Notes under the pieces: generated by a model | What the model was told of the DNA's origin: nothing | What the model saw: the letters and a program-made list of their open reading frames with translations, nothing else | Database searches by the model: none | Translations under genes and position numbers: made by a program | In this document: piece by piece, positions 42,837 to 54,981 of the stretch | How the letters are laid out: each line of letters starts with the position of its first letter | Numbering within the stretch: the stretch's first letter is position 1 | From: Psychrobacter sp. WY6 | GTDB lineage: Bacteria > Pseudomonadota > Gammaproteobacteria > Pseudomonadales > Moraxellaceae | Assembly (NCBI RefSeq): GCF_018448495.1 | Contig: NZ_CP049902.1 | Span: 434,001-498,000 of the forward strand | Length of the DNA: 64,000 nt | Reading direction: 5' to 3'

Positions 42837-44376
42837 TTAATAACTGTGATTTTGCTTAAAGGTCTCTAAAGATGACTTCAAACGACCTGCGATATCATCA
42901 TTATAATTCGCAGTATCATCAATCTCACGCATCAATTCACTTTGCTCATCATGCATATAGCGTAAGTAAGCTTCTTCAAAAGAACCGATTTTTTCGACAG
43001 GAACGTCCGCTAAAAAGCCTTCATTCGATGCATAGATAACTGCGGCTTGCTCAGAGATAGACATCGGCTGATACTGCTTCTGCTTCATCAATTCAGTTAC
43101 ACGCTCACCATGATCAAGCTGTTCGCGAGTCGCATCATCAAGATCTGATGCAAACTGAGCAAAGGCAGCCAGTTCACGATACTGAGCCAGTGCAGTACGG
43201 ATACCACCAGATAGCTTCTTGATGATCTTAGTCTGAGCTGCACCACCAACACGAGATACCGAGATACCAGCGTTAACTGCTGGACGGATACCTGAGTTGA
43301 ATAGGCTTGATTCTAAGAAAATCTGACCATCGGTGATTGAAATCACGTTAGTCGGTACGAATGCAGACGTCACCAGCTTGGGTTTCAATAATTGGCAGTG
43401 CGGTTAAAGAACCAGTTTTACCAACCACTTCACCGTTAGTGAACTTTTCTACGTACGCCGCGTTTACGCGTGATGCACGCTCAAGTAAACGTGAATGTAA
43501 ATAGAATACATCACCAGGATACGCTTCACGACCTGGCGGACGACGTAGCAATAGTGAAATTTGACGATAAGCAACGGCTTGTTTTGATAAGTCATCAAAT
43601 ACAATCAGTGCGTCTTCACCGCGGTCACGGAAGTATTCGCCCATCGTACAACCTGAATACGGTGCGATATACTGTAGTGCTGCTGGTTCTGACGCTGAAG
43701 CGACGACGACAGTCGTATATTCAAGGGCACCAGTTTGCTCAAGCTTGCGTACGACGTTTGCAATGGTAGAACGTTTCTGACCGATTGCGACGTATACACA
43801 CTTGATACCAGATGATTTCTGCGCGATGATCGCATCGATAGCCATCGCGGTTTTACCCGTCTGACGGTCACCAATGATAAGCTCACGCTGACCACGACCA
43901 ATTGGAATCATAGTATCAACGGCTTTATAACCCGTCATTACTGGTTGATCTACTGACTGACGATCAATAACGCCTGGGGCGATTTTTTCGACTTTATCAG
44001 TCATTTTGGCATCGATAGGACCTTTGCCATCAATAGGATTCCCAAGGCGTCAACAACACGGCCTAGCAGCTCAGGACCTCTGGTACTTCAAGAATACGAC
44101 CAGTACATAGGCTTTTTGACCTTCTTGCAGCTTTAGGTAATCACCAAGTACTACCGCGCCGACAGAATCACGCTCTAAGTTAAGCGCCATTCCATAGATT
44201 TCGCCTTCAAAACTCAATCATTTCGCCGTACATGGCATCTTCAAGACCATGAATCTGCACGATACCGTCAGATACTTTGACAATCGTGCCTTCATTCTTT
44301 GCAGTTGCACCGCATCAAGGTCTTGAATACGCTGCTTAATCATGTTACTGATTTCCGCTGGATTCAATTGTTGCAT
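42837..44376 (-). CDS. atpA: ATP synthase alpha subunit (about six frameshifts)
   Basis: The non-catalytic nucleotide-binding subunit of F1. The ATG at 44376 has AAGGAAAC upstream and starts [18 protein letters not shown]. Family blocks recovered across frames are [53 protein letters not shown], Walker [49 protein letters not shown] in adjoining blocks and [18 protein letters not shown]. Breaks are near 44310, 44209-44212, 44107, 44078, 44041-44043 and 43365-43369. The repaired length of 513-514 residues matches the family, which argues strongly for sequence error. This is the most damaged gene in the window. Confidence 0.95.
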
Positions 44377-44469
44377 TGCCTTGTTTCCTTTAATTTATGA
44401 TAACCCGCCCACTGACTTAAATGCTCTTACTTTCACGCAGATTATAGATGACTGCGCTGGTAAATGGCA

Positions 44470-45093
44470 TTAGGCAGTTAGCTGTGTTTTTAACTGTTGT
44501 AACTTGCCGCGCATCGAATCATCAATGATTTTGTCACCGACTTTGATGGTAGCGCCTGCCAATAGACTTGGATCGACCGACTCATGAATCACCACACTAG
44601 CATTTAACGATGCAGCAAGGCGCGTTTGAAGCATTTCACGCTGAGCGTCAGTCAATGGATAGGCAGAGGTCACGTAAGCATCAAGCTGCTTTAAGCTTAT
44701 TGCCTTGTGGCGGCGATAATGCTCATAAACTTCAGGAAGCAGCGCCAGACGCTCTTGCTGCGCCAACTGCTTAATAAAATTATTGAGCGCTGGTGACACT
44801 TTAGGATAGCTAATACTATTACCATAACGAGAGCCTTTGCTCTCGCCTAGTAGCTGTTTAAAAGCAGAGTCGCTATCACCAGCCACTTGTGAGTCATAAA
44901 GATCAACCAAAGCAGCTGACTTATGCTCAGCCGTAACGGCTGGATTTTCTAGCCATGTACGGAACGCTTTGTCATTGACAATTGCACTGGCGACAAACAA
45001 GAAATTTTCCCACTCGTTTACGGCCCCGTTTTCGTTGGCATAGTCAAACGCGGCTTTAGCGTAGGGTCGTGCTAAGGTTGATAAGTCAGCCAT
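44470..45093 (-). CDS. atpH: ATP synthase delta subunit, with an insertion
   Basis: Delta joins F1 to the peripheral stalk. It has [13 protein letters not shown] near the start, [14 protein letters not shown] in the middle and [22 protein letters not shown] at the end. At 207 residues it is about 30 longer than usual. The excess lies around residues 70-105 ([11 protein letters not shown] to [12 protein letters not shown]). The frame is open. Confidence 0.93.
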   Translation of the reverse strand: MADLSTLARPYAKAAFDYANENGAVNEWENFLFVASAIVNDKAFRTWLENPAVTAEHKSAALVDLYDSQVAGDSDSAFKQLLGESKGSRYGNSISYPKVSPALNNFIKQLAQQERLALLPEVYEHYRRHKAISLKQLDAYVTSAYPLTDAQREMLQTRLAASLNASVVIHESVDPSLLAGATIKVGDKIIDDSMRGKLQQLKTQLTA

Positions 45094-45106
45094 TATATCC
45101 TCACAG

Positions 45107-45577
45107 TTACAGCTTTGCCGCCAGTTGGTCTAACATACTGGCATGTTTTTGCACATCGACTTTGTCTTGCAAAATCTTTTCTGCACCAAGTACAGCCAGT
45201 TCAGCAACTTGGGCACGTAATGATTCACGCGCTTGATTGATTTCTTGGTCGATAGACGCTTGCGCTTGTTGACGAATGCGCTCGCCTTCCACTTGGGCCT
45301 GCATTTTTGCATCTTCGACAAGCTGGTTGGCACTCTTGTTCGCTTGCTCGATTAAAGCAGCAGCTTTGGTCTTTGCAAGATCAAGCTCCTGCTGGACGTC
45401 TTGCTCAGCGGTCGCCAGATCTGCTTTTGCTTTTTCTGCGGCATTCAGGCCTTCAGCAATTTTACGCTGACGCTCATTGATGGCACCAATAAGTGGTGGC
45501 CACACGAATTTCATGCAGAACATCACAAAGATTGCAAAAGCAATGGCTTGACCGATGAGGGTAGAATTGATATTCAC
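45107..45577 (-). CDS. atpF: ATP synthase b subunit
   Basis: The peripheral stalk subunit: one N-terminal membrane helix ([29 protein letters not shown] in two blocks) followed by a long charged coiled coil to residue 156. Usual length. It lies 13 bases before atpH. Confidence 0.97.
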   Translation of the reverse strand: MNINSTLIGQAIAFAIFVMFCMKFVWPPLIGAINERQRKIAEGLNAAEKAKADLATAEQDVQQELDLAKTKAAALIEQANKSANQLVEDAKMQAQVEGERIRQQAQASIDQEINQARESLRAQVAELAVLGAEKILQDKVDVQKHASMLDQLAAKL

Positions 45578-45694
45578 GTGATCACCTCTTTGTTAATGAA
45601 AAATCAGTTTCATTGATCATATTTGATAGCCAAACTTTGGCTATGGTTAAGATACAAACTTTGACTACCAAACATTTACAACTGAGCTTTCTGA

Positions 45695-45958
<264 letters not shown>

Positions 45959-45973
45959 CTATTGAATGTCTAA

Positions 45974-47524
<1,551 letters not shown>

Positions 47525-47923
47525 CTAGCGTATATGCCACAACATCCAACTGTGACTAATTTGCATTACCATAAAACCAATAAACAGCGCAGGCGCAGAT
47601 AGGGGTTGTACGGTAATAAAAATTAGTGCAAAACCAAACACAGTCAATAGCCATTTGGCCATTTGACCTCGATATAGCTGGCTAACGATATGTTGGCGCG
47701 CGCGATATCCAGTGTACCAAAAGATAAAAAAAGCAAATACAGCTTGGGTAGCGAAACTGAGTAGCGCACCAATAGCGGCGCTTTTTGCGACAGTAAGCTC
47801 ACTATGTAGCCAACTGATATCTAAAGCCCAAGCAATAATAATAAGGATAAATAATATCCACGCTTGGCGTTTGATATAGATGCCAATTTTATCTTTTTGT
47901 GTGCGTTTGGCAGGCTTGGTCAT
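47525..47923 (-). CDS. atpI: ATP synthase subunit I
   Basis: A 132-residue membrane protein with four helices (QAWILFILIIIAWALDI, AIGALLSFATQAVFAFF, WLLTVFGFALIFITV, LFIGFMVMQISH). AtpI helps assemble the c ring or supplies magnesium. The assignment rests on topology and position upstream of atpB, although 684 bases separate them. Confidence 0.85.
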   Translation of the reverse strand: MTKPAKRTQKDKIGIYIKRQAWILFILIIIAWALDISWLHSELTVAKSAAIGALLSFATQAVFAFFIFWYTGYRARQHIVSQLYRGQMAKWLLTVFGFALIFITVQPLSAPALFIGFMVMQISHSWMLWHIR

Positions 47924-48205
47924 CGGTAATGCAATCCTATAGCCTTACAGCATTGGGATAAGGTGGCATATAACATCGTCGCGACACTTTTATCCGTGAA
48001 CGGCTCACTCTACAGGTGTTACCTTTTAACCAAAATAAAACGCCACTTATTATAAGGGGCATACCACCGTTAAGCAAGAAAATATACCTTTTATCAGTGA
48101 CCTAGCTGAATCACTCATAGACATCATAGTTACTGACCAATGGAAACACCCAAGTATGACTACATAATGGCTGCCAAAGCGTTGCAAGCCACTATGGTTA
48201 ATCAG

Positions 48206-49095
48206 TTATTCTACGATATACATTGATAGATTTGCTGTGCCATCGTGCCAACCACTCACAAAGTCTTTACTATTGCTCATATCTTCAGGTTGCACAGTGG
48301 TTTTTACAGGCTGTAACTTAGCGAGTAGACCTTTGGCTGGTGACTTGGGCTAACCAGACACATTTGCTGGCTGGACGCTTCTCATTTAGCCAGCGTATTT
48401 GGCTGGCTCGTGGTGCCAAATGGTGGTCAGTGCTTAAACTGCCAACAAGCTTTAGGTTTGTGCTGGATTCGATGTATTGATAAGCATCATGATAGGCCCA
48501 ATAAGGCTGGGTTTGCTGCTTGCCTTTAGCTTGTTTTACGAAAGATGCCACTCCCCTATCCATTCGCTGAGCAAATTTTTGCGCATTGGCCTGATAAAGT
48601 GCTTTATATTGCGGATTGGCATGGCTATGAATCACGGCAAGGGCACGAGTCATGGCTTTGGCATTATCGGGATCAAGCCATATATGTGGATCCAAGGTGC
48701 CAGCAACAGGCTTGCCTTGAACGTCACGTAGCGGATGACGATTAAAGGCATCAAATTCAAATAAGGCAATCGCATTGGGGGCGGTATTAAGGCTTGCCGC
48801 CAAGTTATTTTCTAATGGCTCACCAAACCACACGACAAATTTACTGTCCTGAATGGCTTTAATATCGCCTGGGCTGATACTGCCATGATGACCTACCTCC
48901 CCGGCCTGCAATAACTGCTTGGCGGGCGGTGAACCTTCAGTCACTGCTTGACTCAATAAAACAGTGGGTAGTTACTCACGCTGACTGTTGCCGCTTGTGC
49001 ACTCACAGTAAAGATGCCTAATGCAACTATGCCCGTAATGAGCCATCGCTGTAGTATAATGGTTGAGCTTAAAAATATTTGAGAACTGAGTTCAT
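48206..49095 (-). CDS. znuA: Zinc ABC transporter substrate-binding protein (three frameshifts)
   Basis: The periplasmic zinc-binding component of ZnuABC. After repair it has a signal peptide (LITGIVALGIFTVSAQA), PLFLLSQAVTEGSPPAKQLLQAGEVGHHGSI with part of the zinc site, DPHIWLDPDNAKAM, WAYHDAYQYIE and STDHHLAPRASQI, about 296 residues. Breaks are near 49071-49075 (a T lost), 48958-48961 (a T lost) and 48344-48348 (one base extra). It is divergent from zur and shares a Zur box. Confidence 0.9.
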
Positions 49096-49225
49096 AATAG
49101 ATTCTTTAATGTATGAAAGATAAAATATAAGTGGAAACCATTTAGACGTTATTGCCGTTGTATCTGAGTGATCATCAAGGTATCAATAAATAAGCCAAGA
49201 TCATTTATCTGCTCTTATTTTTAGT

Positions 49226-49242
49226 ATGTTATACTATAACAT
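49226..49242. promoter_or_regulatory. Zur box (perfect 17-base palindrome)
   Basis: ATGTTATACTATAACAT is a perfect palindrome around one central C and matches the core of the gammaproteobacterial Zur box (GTTATAnTATAAC). It lies 131 bases upstream of znuA and 51 upstream of the zur ATG, so zinc-loaded Zur could repress both directions. Confidence 0.85.
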
Positions 49243-49292
49243 TGTAAATTACTATAATAACAGTGCCATTTTTTTTCGTAGGAGCTTGCACC

Positions 49293-49883
49293 ATGTCCAC
49301 CAGTTTATCAGTCTGCGAACATTTACATGATGTGCAGGACTTTACGCCGCATGACGTGACCGAGCGCCTAATGGCAGCAAAAGAACAATGTCGCCTGAAT
49401 GGTGCACGCTTTACCCCATTGCGCCAGCAAATATATCAATTGGTATTGGCAGCCAATAAGCCTATCGGTGCATATGATTTGATCACGCAATTGCAGCAAA
49501 TGCGCTTATCAGAGCCTAATAACAATGACAGCAGCGAAGCGCTTAACTCGCAACAGCACCCAATGAAAGCTTCATCTAAAGCGCTTAGCTCTAAAAAACA
49601 ATCGCCAAAAAATGTCGCGCCACCCACTGTCTATCGCAGCCTGGAGTTTCTATTGAGTGAAGGCTTGATACATCAATTGACCTCTATCAATGCTTATGTG
49701 CCCTGCTGTCACCCACGCGCCCAGCATACCGCAGCATTTTTAATCTGCGGTCAGTGTCAGCGTGTACAAGAATGTAGCAGTGTGCCCGTACAGGAAATGA
49801 TGAGTTTTGCTGAGCAAGATGTTGGCTTTATTGTGGAACGCAGTGTGATTGAGCTGAGTGGTCGTTGCCAAGCGTGCCAGTAA
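49293..49883 (+). CDS. zur: Zinc uptake regulator Zur, with an insertion
   Basis: A Fur-family repressor of about 196 residues from the ATG at 49293, which has GGAG at good spacing. It has RFTPLRQQIYQLVLAA, APPTVYRSLEFLLSEGLIHQL (DNA-binding helix), AFLICGQCQRV and GRCQACQ for structural zinc. A stretch of about 40 residues (about 78-118), rich in Ser, Asn, Gln and Lys, is inserted between helices of the DNA-binding domain; E. coli Zur has only a few residues there. Context with znuC, znuB and znuA fixes the role. Confidence 0.92.
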   Translation: MSTSLSVCEHLHDVQDFTPHDVTERLMAAKEQCRLNGARFTPLRQQIYQLVLAANKPIGAYDLITQLQQMRLSEPNNNDSSEALNSQQHPMKASSKALSSKKQSPKNVAPPTVYRSLEFLLSEGLIHQLTSINAYVPCCHPRAQHTAAFLICGQCQRVQECSSVPVQEMMSFAEQDVGFIVERSVIELSGRCQACQ

Positions 49884-49963
49884 CACACCTCAACCACTGA
49901 AGCATAAGTCTTTGTCATCCACTTTTTATTTGTATTACTCATTCACTTATTGGTTGTCATACT

Positions 49964-50761
49964 ATGAGCCTGTCTACCTCACCGTCTAATCAACCGAACT
50001 TTTCCGCTGTTGATGGCAACACCATTAATAATGCGAGTAAACTGCTGAGCCTAAGCAATATCAGCTACGATATAGGGCATCAACGCTTACTCTCACATAT
50101 TGATATTGACATTGCGGTTAATGAAACAGTCAGTCTTATTGGACCCAATGGCGCTGGTAAGTCAACGTTGGTCAAACTTATTTTGGGATTGATTGAGCCA
50201 ACTAAAGGGCACATTAACTCTCATCAAAAGTTACAGCTTGGCTATGTGCCGCAGCGCTTTGCTGTACCGCCGATATTGCCATTACGAGTCTGCGATTTAT
50301 TGGCACAAGCGGATAAAAGGCGCTTAACGTCTGAGCAGCGTCAATTTATCTTCGATAACTTGTCATTGACGCACTTACTATCGCGACAAATGCTGCACCT
50401 GTCGGGTGGTGAGACACAAAGGGTCTTGCTCGCGCGCGCATTGTTAGACAAACCCAACTTATTGATTTTAGATGAGCCGATGCAAGGACTGGACCCTGAT
50501 ACTGAGGTTTGGCTCTATCAGTTTATTGATGAGCTGCCAGAGTTTTTGCGTTGTGCCATGCTGGTGGTATCGCATGATCTGCATTGGGTCATGAAAGGCA
50601 GTCGACGCGTGATTTGTCTTAACAAGCATATTTGCTGTGAGGGACAACCAAGCGAGCTTGCCATTAGTAGTGAGTTTCAAAAGCTATTTGGGCATCATTA
50701 TGAGCAGCCTTATGTGCATCAACCACATGCCTGTGAGCATCACGCCCCAAGCGAACTATAA
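49964..50761 (+). CDS. znuC: Zinc ABC transporter ATP-binding protein
   Basis: A 265-residue ABC ATPase. Walker A is GPNGAGKSTLVKLILG, the signature LSGGETQRVLLARAL and Walker B LLILDEPMQGLDP, with the switch His in VVSHDLHWVM. The His-rich C-terminus (HHYEQPYVHQPHACEHHAPS) may bind zinc. It is 80 bases after zur and 99 before znuB. Confidence 0.95.
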   Translation: MSLSTSPSNQPNFSAVDGNTINNASKLLSLSNISYDIGHQRLLSHIDIDIAVNETVSLIGPNGAGKSTLVKLILGLIEPTKGHINSHQKLQLGYVPQRFAVPPILPLRVCDLLAQADKRRLTSEQRQFIFDNLSLTHLLSRQMLHLSGGETQRVLLARALLDKPNLLILDEPMQGLDPDTEVWLYQFIDELPEFLRCAMLVVSHDLHWVMKGSRRVICLNKHICCEGQPSELAISSEFQKLFGHHYEQPYVHQPHACEHHAPSEL

Positions 50762-50860
50762 TCATTAAGGCGCGTTGAACATTCACAAATATAAAATATG
50801 TCGAAGCTTGATGCATCAAACACATATCGAGCTTTATAAAAACTTTTACGGATATTTATT

Positions 50861-51679
50861 ATGACTGCTTGGTTAGCCATCATTGCCCCCGCTTGGATCG
50901 CTGGCAGTATTTTAGCGTTACTATCAGCGCCTTTAGGTTGCTTAGTCTTGTGGCGACGCATGGCCTTTTTTGCTGATGCTTTAGCACATGGTACCTTGCT
51001 TGGCGTGGCTTTAGCAGTATGGTGGCAATTACCTATGGGCATTGGCATTGCCTTGGTCAGCGTCATGGTAGTGCTAGGGCTGGTATTAATCGATGATGAG
51101 CGCCTGCCTGTCGATGCGGTTTTGGCGGTCGTGGCGGTGTCTTTGTTATGCTTAGGTTTATTGGCTTTGACCCAGTTGACTGACCAACAAGCAAACGTAC
51201 TGGGGTTTTTGTTTGGTAATTTGCTAGAGCTTGATTGGGCAGACTTGCCCTTACTTGCTGGTAGCGTGCTGGTAGGGCTCGGTCTACTCATGTATATATG
51301 GCCTGCACAAATTAAGCTTGCCACTCATGAAGCACTGGCGCGTATTCAAAGTGTTCATCCGACACGCCAGCGGCTGTTCTTCATGGGCGTATTGGCGGGA
51401 TTTTGTGCGATTGCCCTGCAAGCGGTTGGTAGTTTACTAATCAGCGGTTTATTGGTATTACCAGCATTGACGGCACGTTTATGGTCATCATCGCCAAAAC
51501 AAATGGTCGTTATATCGCTACTGATCGCACAGCTTGGCGTGACACTAGGCGTTTGGGGCAGCATCTGGCTAGATATTCAGACAGGACTTGCTATCGTATT
51601 AATATTAGCCATTTTATTTTTTATCGCGCTGATTTTCTCAAAGCTCAGCACTGCAAAAATTTGGTCAGCGCGCCGTTAG
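50861..51679 (+). CDS. znuB: Zinc ABC transporter permease
   Basis: A 272-residue permease of the ABC-3 type with about eight helices. Family segments are PLGCLVLWRRMAFFADALAHGTLLG and LLISGLLVLPALTARLW. It completes ZnuABC with the proteins at 48206 and 49964. Confidence 0.95.
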   Translation: MTAWLAIIAPAWIAGSILALLSAPLGCLVLWRRMAFFADALAHGTLLGVALAVWWQLPMGIGIALVSVMVVLGLVLIDDERLPVDAVLAVVAVSLLCLGLLALTQLTDQQANVLGFLFGNLLELDWADLPLLAGSVLVGLGLLMYIWPAQIKLATHEALARIQSVHPTRQRLFFMGVLAGFCAIALQAVGSLLISGLLVLPALTARLWSSSPKQMVVISLLIAQLGVTLGVWGSIWLDIQTGLAIVLILAILFFIALIFSKLSTAKIWSARR

Positions 51680-51926
51680 ACACATTATCATACACATAAA
51701 GTCGCTGGTTTTTTTATCCTCTTATCCAACTTTATTTCATCAATATGATAGAGCTTTCATTGACTTTATGTTATAAACTTGCCCTAATACCATCGACATA
51801 CTAGCGGCGTCAAGCCAAAAAACATATTGGTCAGACCAAAACTCATTAGTCTACTCGATGCAGGACATTTATTTATCATTCGTTTTAACAGCATCACTTG
51901 TTTCGATTCGATGAGGGACTGACCCA

Positions 51927-52772
51927 ATGCTAAGCTATCCTGTTAATAACATTAGCACACCAGATGAACAGGTAAACATACTACAAATCACAGATTTGCA
52001 TTTATCAACGCCCGTTTCTTCTAGTGTTGATGGCGATACTAACAATAGCGAAGCCACTGTCTGTCAGCAGTGCTTTGAAACAGTACTACAGCAAGCATTG
52101 AGTAGCGACATTCGCTGCGATTTGATTATCGTGACTGGCGACTTAGTCAATGAAGTCAAACCCGCTATTTACGATCATATTTTTGAGGTATTGCAAGCCA
52201 CCCATATTCCTTTTGCTTGCATCGCAGGCAATCATGATGTGACGGATGAGATAGGCAGTGACTTGCCCTTCTTTGAGCGCGAACTGATTGCTCAACCTGC
52301 CGACCCGCGCTTGCTAAGCCGGCATGTCATTGAGACTGATCGTTGGCAGCTGTTGTTATTAGACTCATCCATCACGGGCAAAGTCGCGGGCGAGATAACG
52401 CCTACCGATATTGACTGGTTATACGAAAGACTCGGAGCCTGTGATAAGCCTGCGCTGATTGCTCTACATCATCATGTCATTCCCGTAGACTCTGACTGGA
52501 TTGACACGCATATGGCAGAGAATAGTGAGGCCTTTTGGCAGCGCCTGTTAGGATTTGACCATCTCAAGGTCATTATCAGTGGTCATACGCACCAAGAGCA
52601 GGTTCGCCATCGTCAAGGAGTCACGGTCTATAGCACGCCATCTACTTGCTACCAGTTCAAGCCTTATGAGAATGATTTCTCCTATGATAAAAGCGTCCCG
52701 CCCGGTTACCGTTGGTTGCAATTAGCCAACAATGGAAAGGTTGCAAGCTGGGTAGAAAGACTGGATACTTGA
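51927..52772 (+). CDS. cpdA: 3',5'-cyclic-AMP phosphodiesterase, CpdA type
   Basis: A calcineurin-like metallophosphoesterase of 281 residues that should hydrolyse cAMP and so limit CRP activity. The metal motifs are ITDLHL (D-x-H), VTGDLVNE (GD), AGNHDVTDE (GNHD), ALHHHVIP and SGHTHQEQ (GHTH). CpdA is the best fit by length and motif spacing, though other class III phosphodiesterases have the same motifs. Confidence 0.85.
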   Translation: MLSYPVNNISTPDEQVNILQITDLHLSTPVSSSVDGDTNNSEATVCQQCFETVLQQALSSDIRCDLIIVTGDLVNEVKPAIYDHIFEVLQATHIPFACIAGNHDVTDEIGSDLPFFERELIAQPADPRLLSRHVIETDRWQLLLLDSSITGKVAGEITPTDIDWLYERLGACDKPALIALHHHVIPVDSDWIDTHMAENSEAFWQRLLGFDHLKVIISGHTHQEQVRHRQGVTVYSTPSTCYQFKPYENDFSYDKSVPPGYRWLQLANNGKVASWVERLDT

Positions 52773-53264
52773 CGCCCAGATTTATTGGCAGCCATACTGA
52801 TGTGAGCCCTTATATCGCAAGCTATTGACTGATATTTCTGAGTTCAGAATACAATGACTGGCACGGTAAAAACGACATGATGATGAAAAATTACTTCATT
52901 ATTGTCAGAAACAATGATACAACGTATAAAACGAAATGAGGACTGCCTAGTATCTGGTATTAGGTAGAATTATAATAGCTAGGATGGCTAAATCGATCAC
53001 AGCTAAGTCTTCACAGTCAGTGATTTGTCGCATTATTAAGACAACGCTATTTAAATAAAAATATGCATAACCATATACCTGACCATTGATAGATTGCTTT
53101 GAGCATATCAGATAACTGTACTATTAGATCCGCTGTGTTACTTGTGTTACCAAGTGGTAAAACGTTTTATAAAGGGACAAATTATAGCGTTTATGACATT
53201 GATAGCGTCTTGTCTTTTGATACGTCGTTTTATTGAATTAATTTGAAAAAAGTAGGATACCCAT
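52773..53264. other. Region upstream of dksA
   Basis: About 490 AT-rich bases. A TATAAT (52971-52976) could be a -10, but no good -35 was found. No gene was seen. Confidence 0.5.
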
Positions 53265-53701
53265 ATGAGCACCCTGACCACGAATCCAAGTGAAGCTAAG
53301 TTTACTCCTTATGTGCCTGCCAAAGACGAAGAGTACATGTCTGATGCGCAGTTAGAGCACTTTAAGGCTATATTATTGGATTGGAAGAGCCAACTGATTG
53401 GCGAAGCGGATCGCACCAAGACTTATATCCAAGACGAGTCCAGTGCTATGCCAGATATTAATGATCGCGCCACCCAAGAAGAAGAGTTTGCCCTCGCATT
53501 GCGTACGCGTGACCGTGAACGTAAGCTCATTCGCAAAATTGATAAATCTATGTCAGAAATTGAAAATGATGATTATGGATTTTGTGAAACTTGTGGCGTA
53601 GAGATTGGTTTGCGTCGTCTCGAAGCACGCCCAACAGCTACCCAATGTATCGATTGTAAAACCTGTCTGAGATTAAAGAACGCCAAAATCAAGGCGCTTA
53701 A
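53265..53701 (+). CDS. dksA: RNA polymerase-binding transcription factor DksA (one frameshift)
   Basis: DksA binds the secondary channel of RNA polymerase and works with ppGpp in the stringent response. The coiled coil carries the conserved Asp pair in MPDINDRATQEEEF, and the zinc finger Cys residues are in FCETCGVEIGL and CIDCKT. One C is missing near 53661-53664. Repair gives KTLSEIKERQNQGA and TAA at 53699-53701, the family ending, 145 residues. The unrepaired frame would add 13 unrelated residues. Confidence 0.96.
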
Positions 53702-53740
53702 ACGAGTTACAACTCATCTCAATAGTAGAATGCAAGCATA

Positions 53741-53760
53741 AGCGACCAAAATAGGTCGCT
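53741..53760 (+). terminator. Small hairpin after dksA
   Basis: AGCGACC and GGTCGCT form a seven-base stem with a six-base loop; only a weak T-rich stretch follows. Confidence 0.5.
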
Positions 53761-53947
53761 TATTGCGTTTTAGCTGGCTGGTTTTTAGTCAATGAATCAT
53801 GGCTGATACAGAGCTTTAAGCTTGCTTATATTGATTTGCTAACAAAACAGACTCATTTCACAAATATCTTTTTACGGATATATTTATTATTCTATCTTCT
53901 ACCTTTTTTACCGATAATTTCCTACTTTGAAAACTAACCTTATTCCT

Positions 53948-54889
53948 ATGCCCACTCCAATCATACCAGTACAGCCAATTGGTCGTTTTGCTCCCTCACC
54001 GACTGGTGAACTGCATCTTGGCTCATTGACGACCGCGCTTGCCAGCTTTTGCCATATAAAATCCATTGGTGGTAAATGGCTACTGCGTATTGAAGACACT
54101 GATACCGAACGCTGTGATCAGCAATTTACTGAGCAAATCTTGATTGATTTGGAAGCGCTTGGATTGTACTGGGACGGTGATATCATTTATCAATCTGAGC
54201 GTATTGATATTTATAATGATTATCTACACTCAGCCCTGCATCCGCTCACTTATGGTTGTCAGTGCTCGCGTAAAGATTTAGAGCAATACTGGGCGCAAGA
54301 AGAGCTGAGCCCAGCTTATGATGCTAAGCCATTGCAACCAAACAGGAAGCGCTATCCACGCTGCTGCGTCAGCGCTGACCTTGATAGAGAGCAACATAAG
54401 CTACGCATACAGCTACCGAATTATAAGATTGGTTTTAACGACGGTATTCAAGGATTGCAGTGGGATAATCCTCAGCAGACATTGGGTGATATGGTGGTGC
54501 GTCGCCAAGATGGTATGATCAATTATATTTTGGCTGCCAGCCTTGATGATGGACTGCAACAGGTGACACATATTATGCGCGGTCTAGATATCCTAACCAT
54601 GACGACAGCGCAAATCAGCATCATGGATGCCGCACGCTTGCCTGCCATCAATCACTGGTATCACTTGCCACTGATATGTCATGCTGATGGACAAAAACTC
54701 TCCAAGCAAAACCTAGCACAACCAATTGATACACGAGATCCAAGTAAACTTATCGCCGATGCTTTACAACTATTACAGCAACCAGCCGTTGATAGAGACA
54801 CACCTACTCGTATGTTAAAGCAAGCCATTGCTCAATGGGACAGTACGCCGCTACAAGGCAAGCAACAGTTAAATATGCACAGTGGATAA
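53948..54889 (+). CDS. gluQ: Glutamyl-Q tRNA(Asp) synthetase
   Basis: A truncated glutamyl-tRNA synthetase that adds Glu to queuosine in the tRNA-Asp anticodon. It has [21 protein letters not shown] (HIGH-type motif), the zinc-binding CQCSRKDLE, and KLSKQN in place of KMSKS, but no anticodon-binding domain. I use the ATG at 53948; an in-frame TTG at 53927 is also open. About 313 residues. dksA followed by gluQ is a conserved pair. Confidence 0.93.
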   Translation: MPTPIIPVQPIGRFAPSPTGELHLGSLTTALASFCHIKSIGGKWLLRIEDTDTERCDQQFTEQILIDLEALGLYWDGDIIYQSERIDIYNDYLHSALHPLTYGCQCSRKDLEQYWAQEELSPAYDAKPLQPNRKRYPRCCVSADLDREQHKLRIQLPNYKIGFNDGIQGLQWDNPQQTLGDMVVRRQDGMINYILAASLDDGLQQVTHIMRGLDILTMTTAQISIMDAARLPAINHWYHLPLICHADGQKLSKQNLAQPIDTRDPSKLIADALQLLQQPAVDRDTPTRMLKQAIAQWDSTPLQGKQQLNMHSG

Positions 54890-54904
54890 AAGCCAGCTAG
54901 CAAA

Positions 54905-54928
54905 AAGCGCCACTATTTAGCGACGCTT
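54905..54928 (+). terminator. Weak hairpin after gluQ
   Basis: AAGCGCC and GACGCTT pair over seven bases (one G-U) with a ten-base loop and a short T-rich tail. Confidence 0.35.
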
Positions 54929-54981
54929 CTTTGGATAATGCCAGTCATGATGCATCGAGCCTATCACTAATGCTCAACCTA

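Noticed and set aside
53702..53741. An extended DksA C-terminus
   Set aside because: One missing C explains it; the repaired frame ends in the normal DksA tail.
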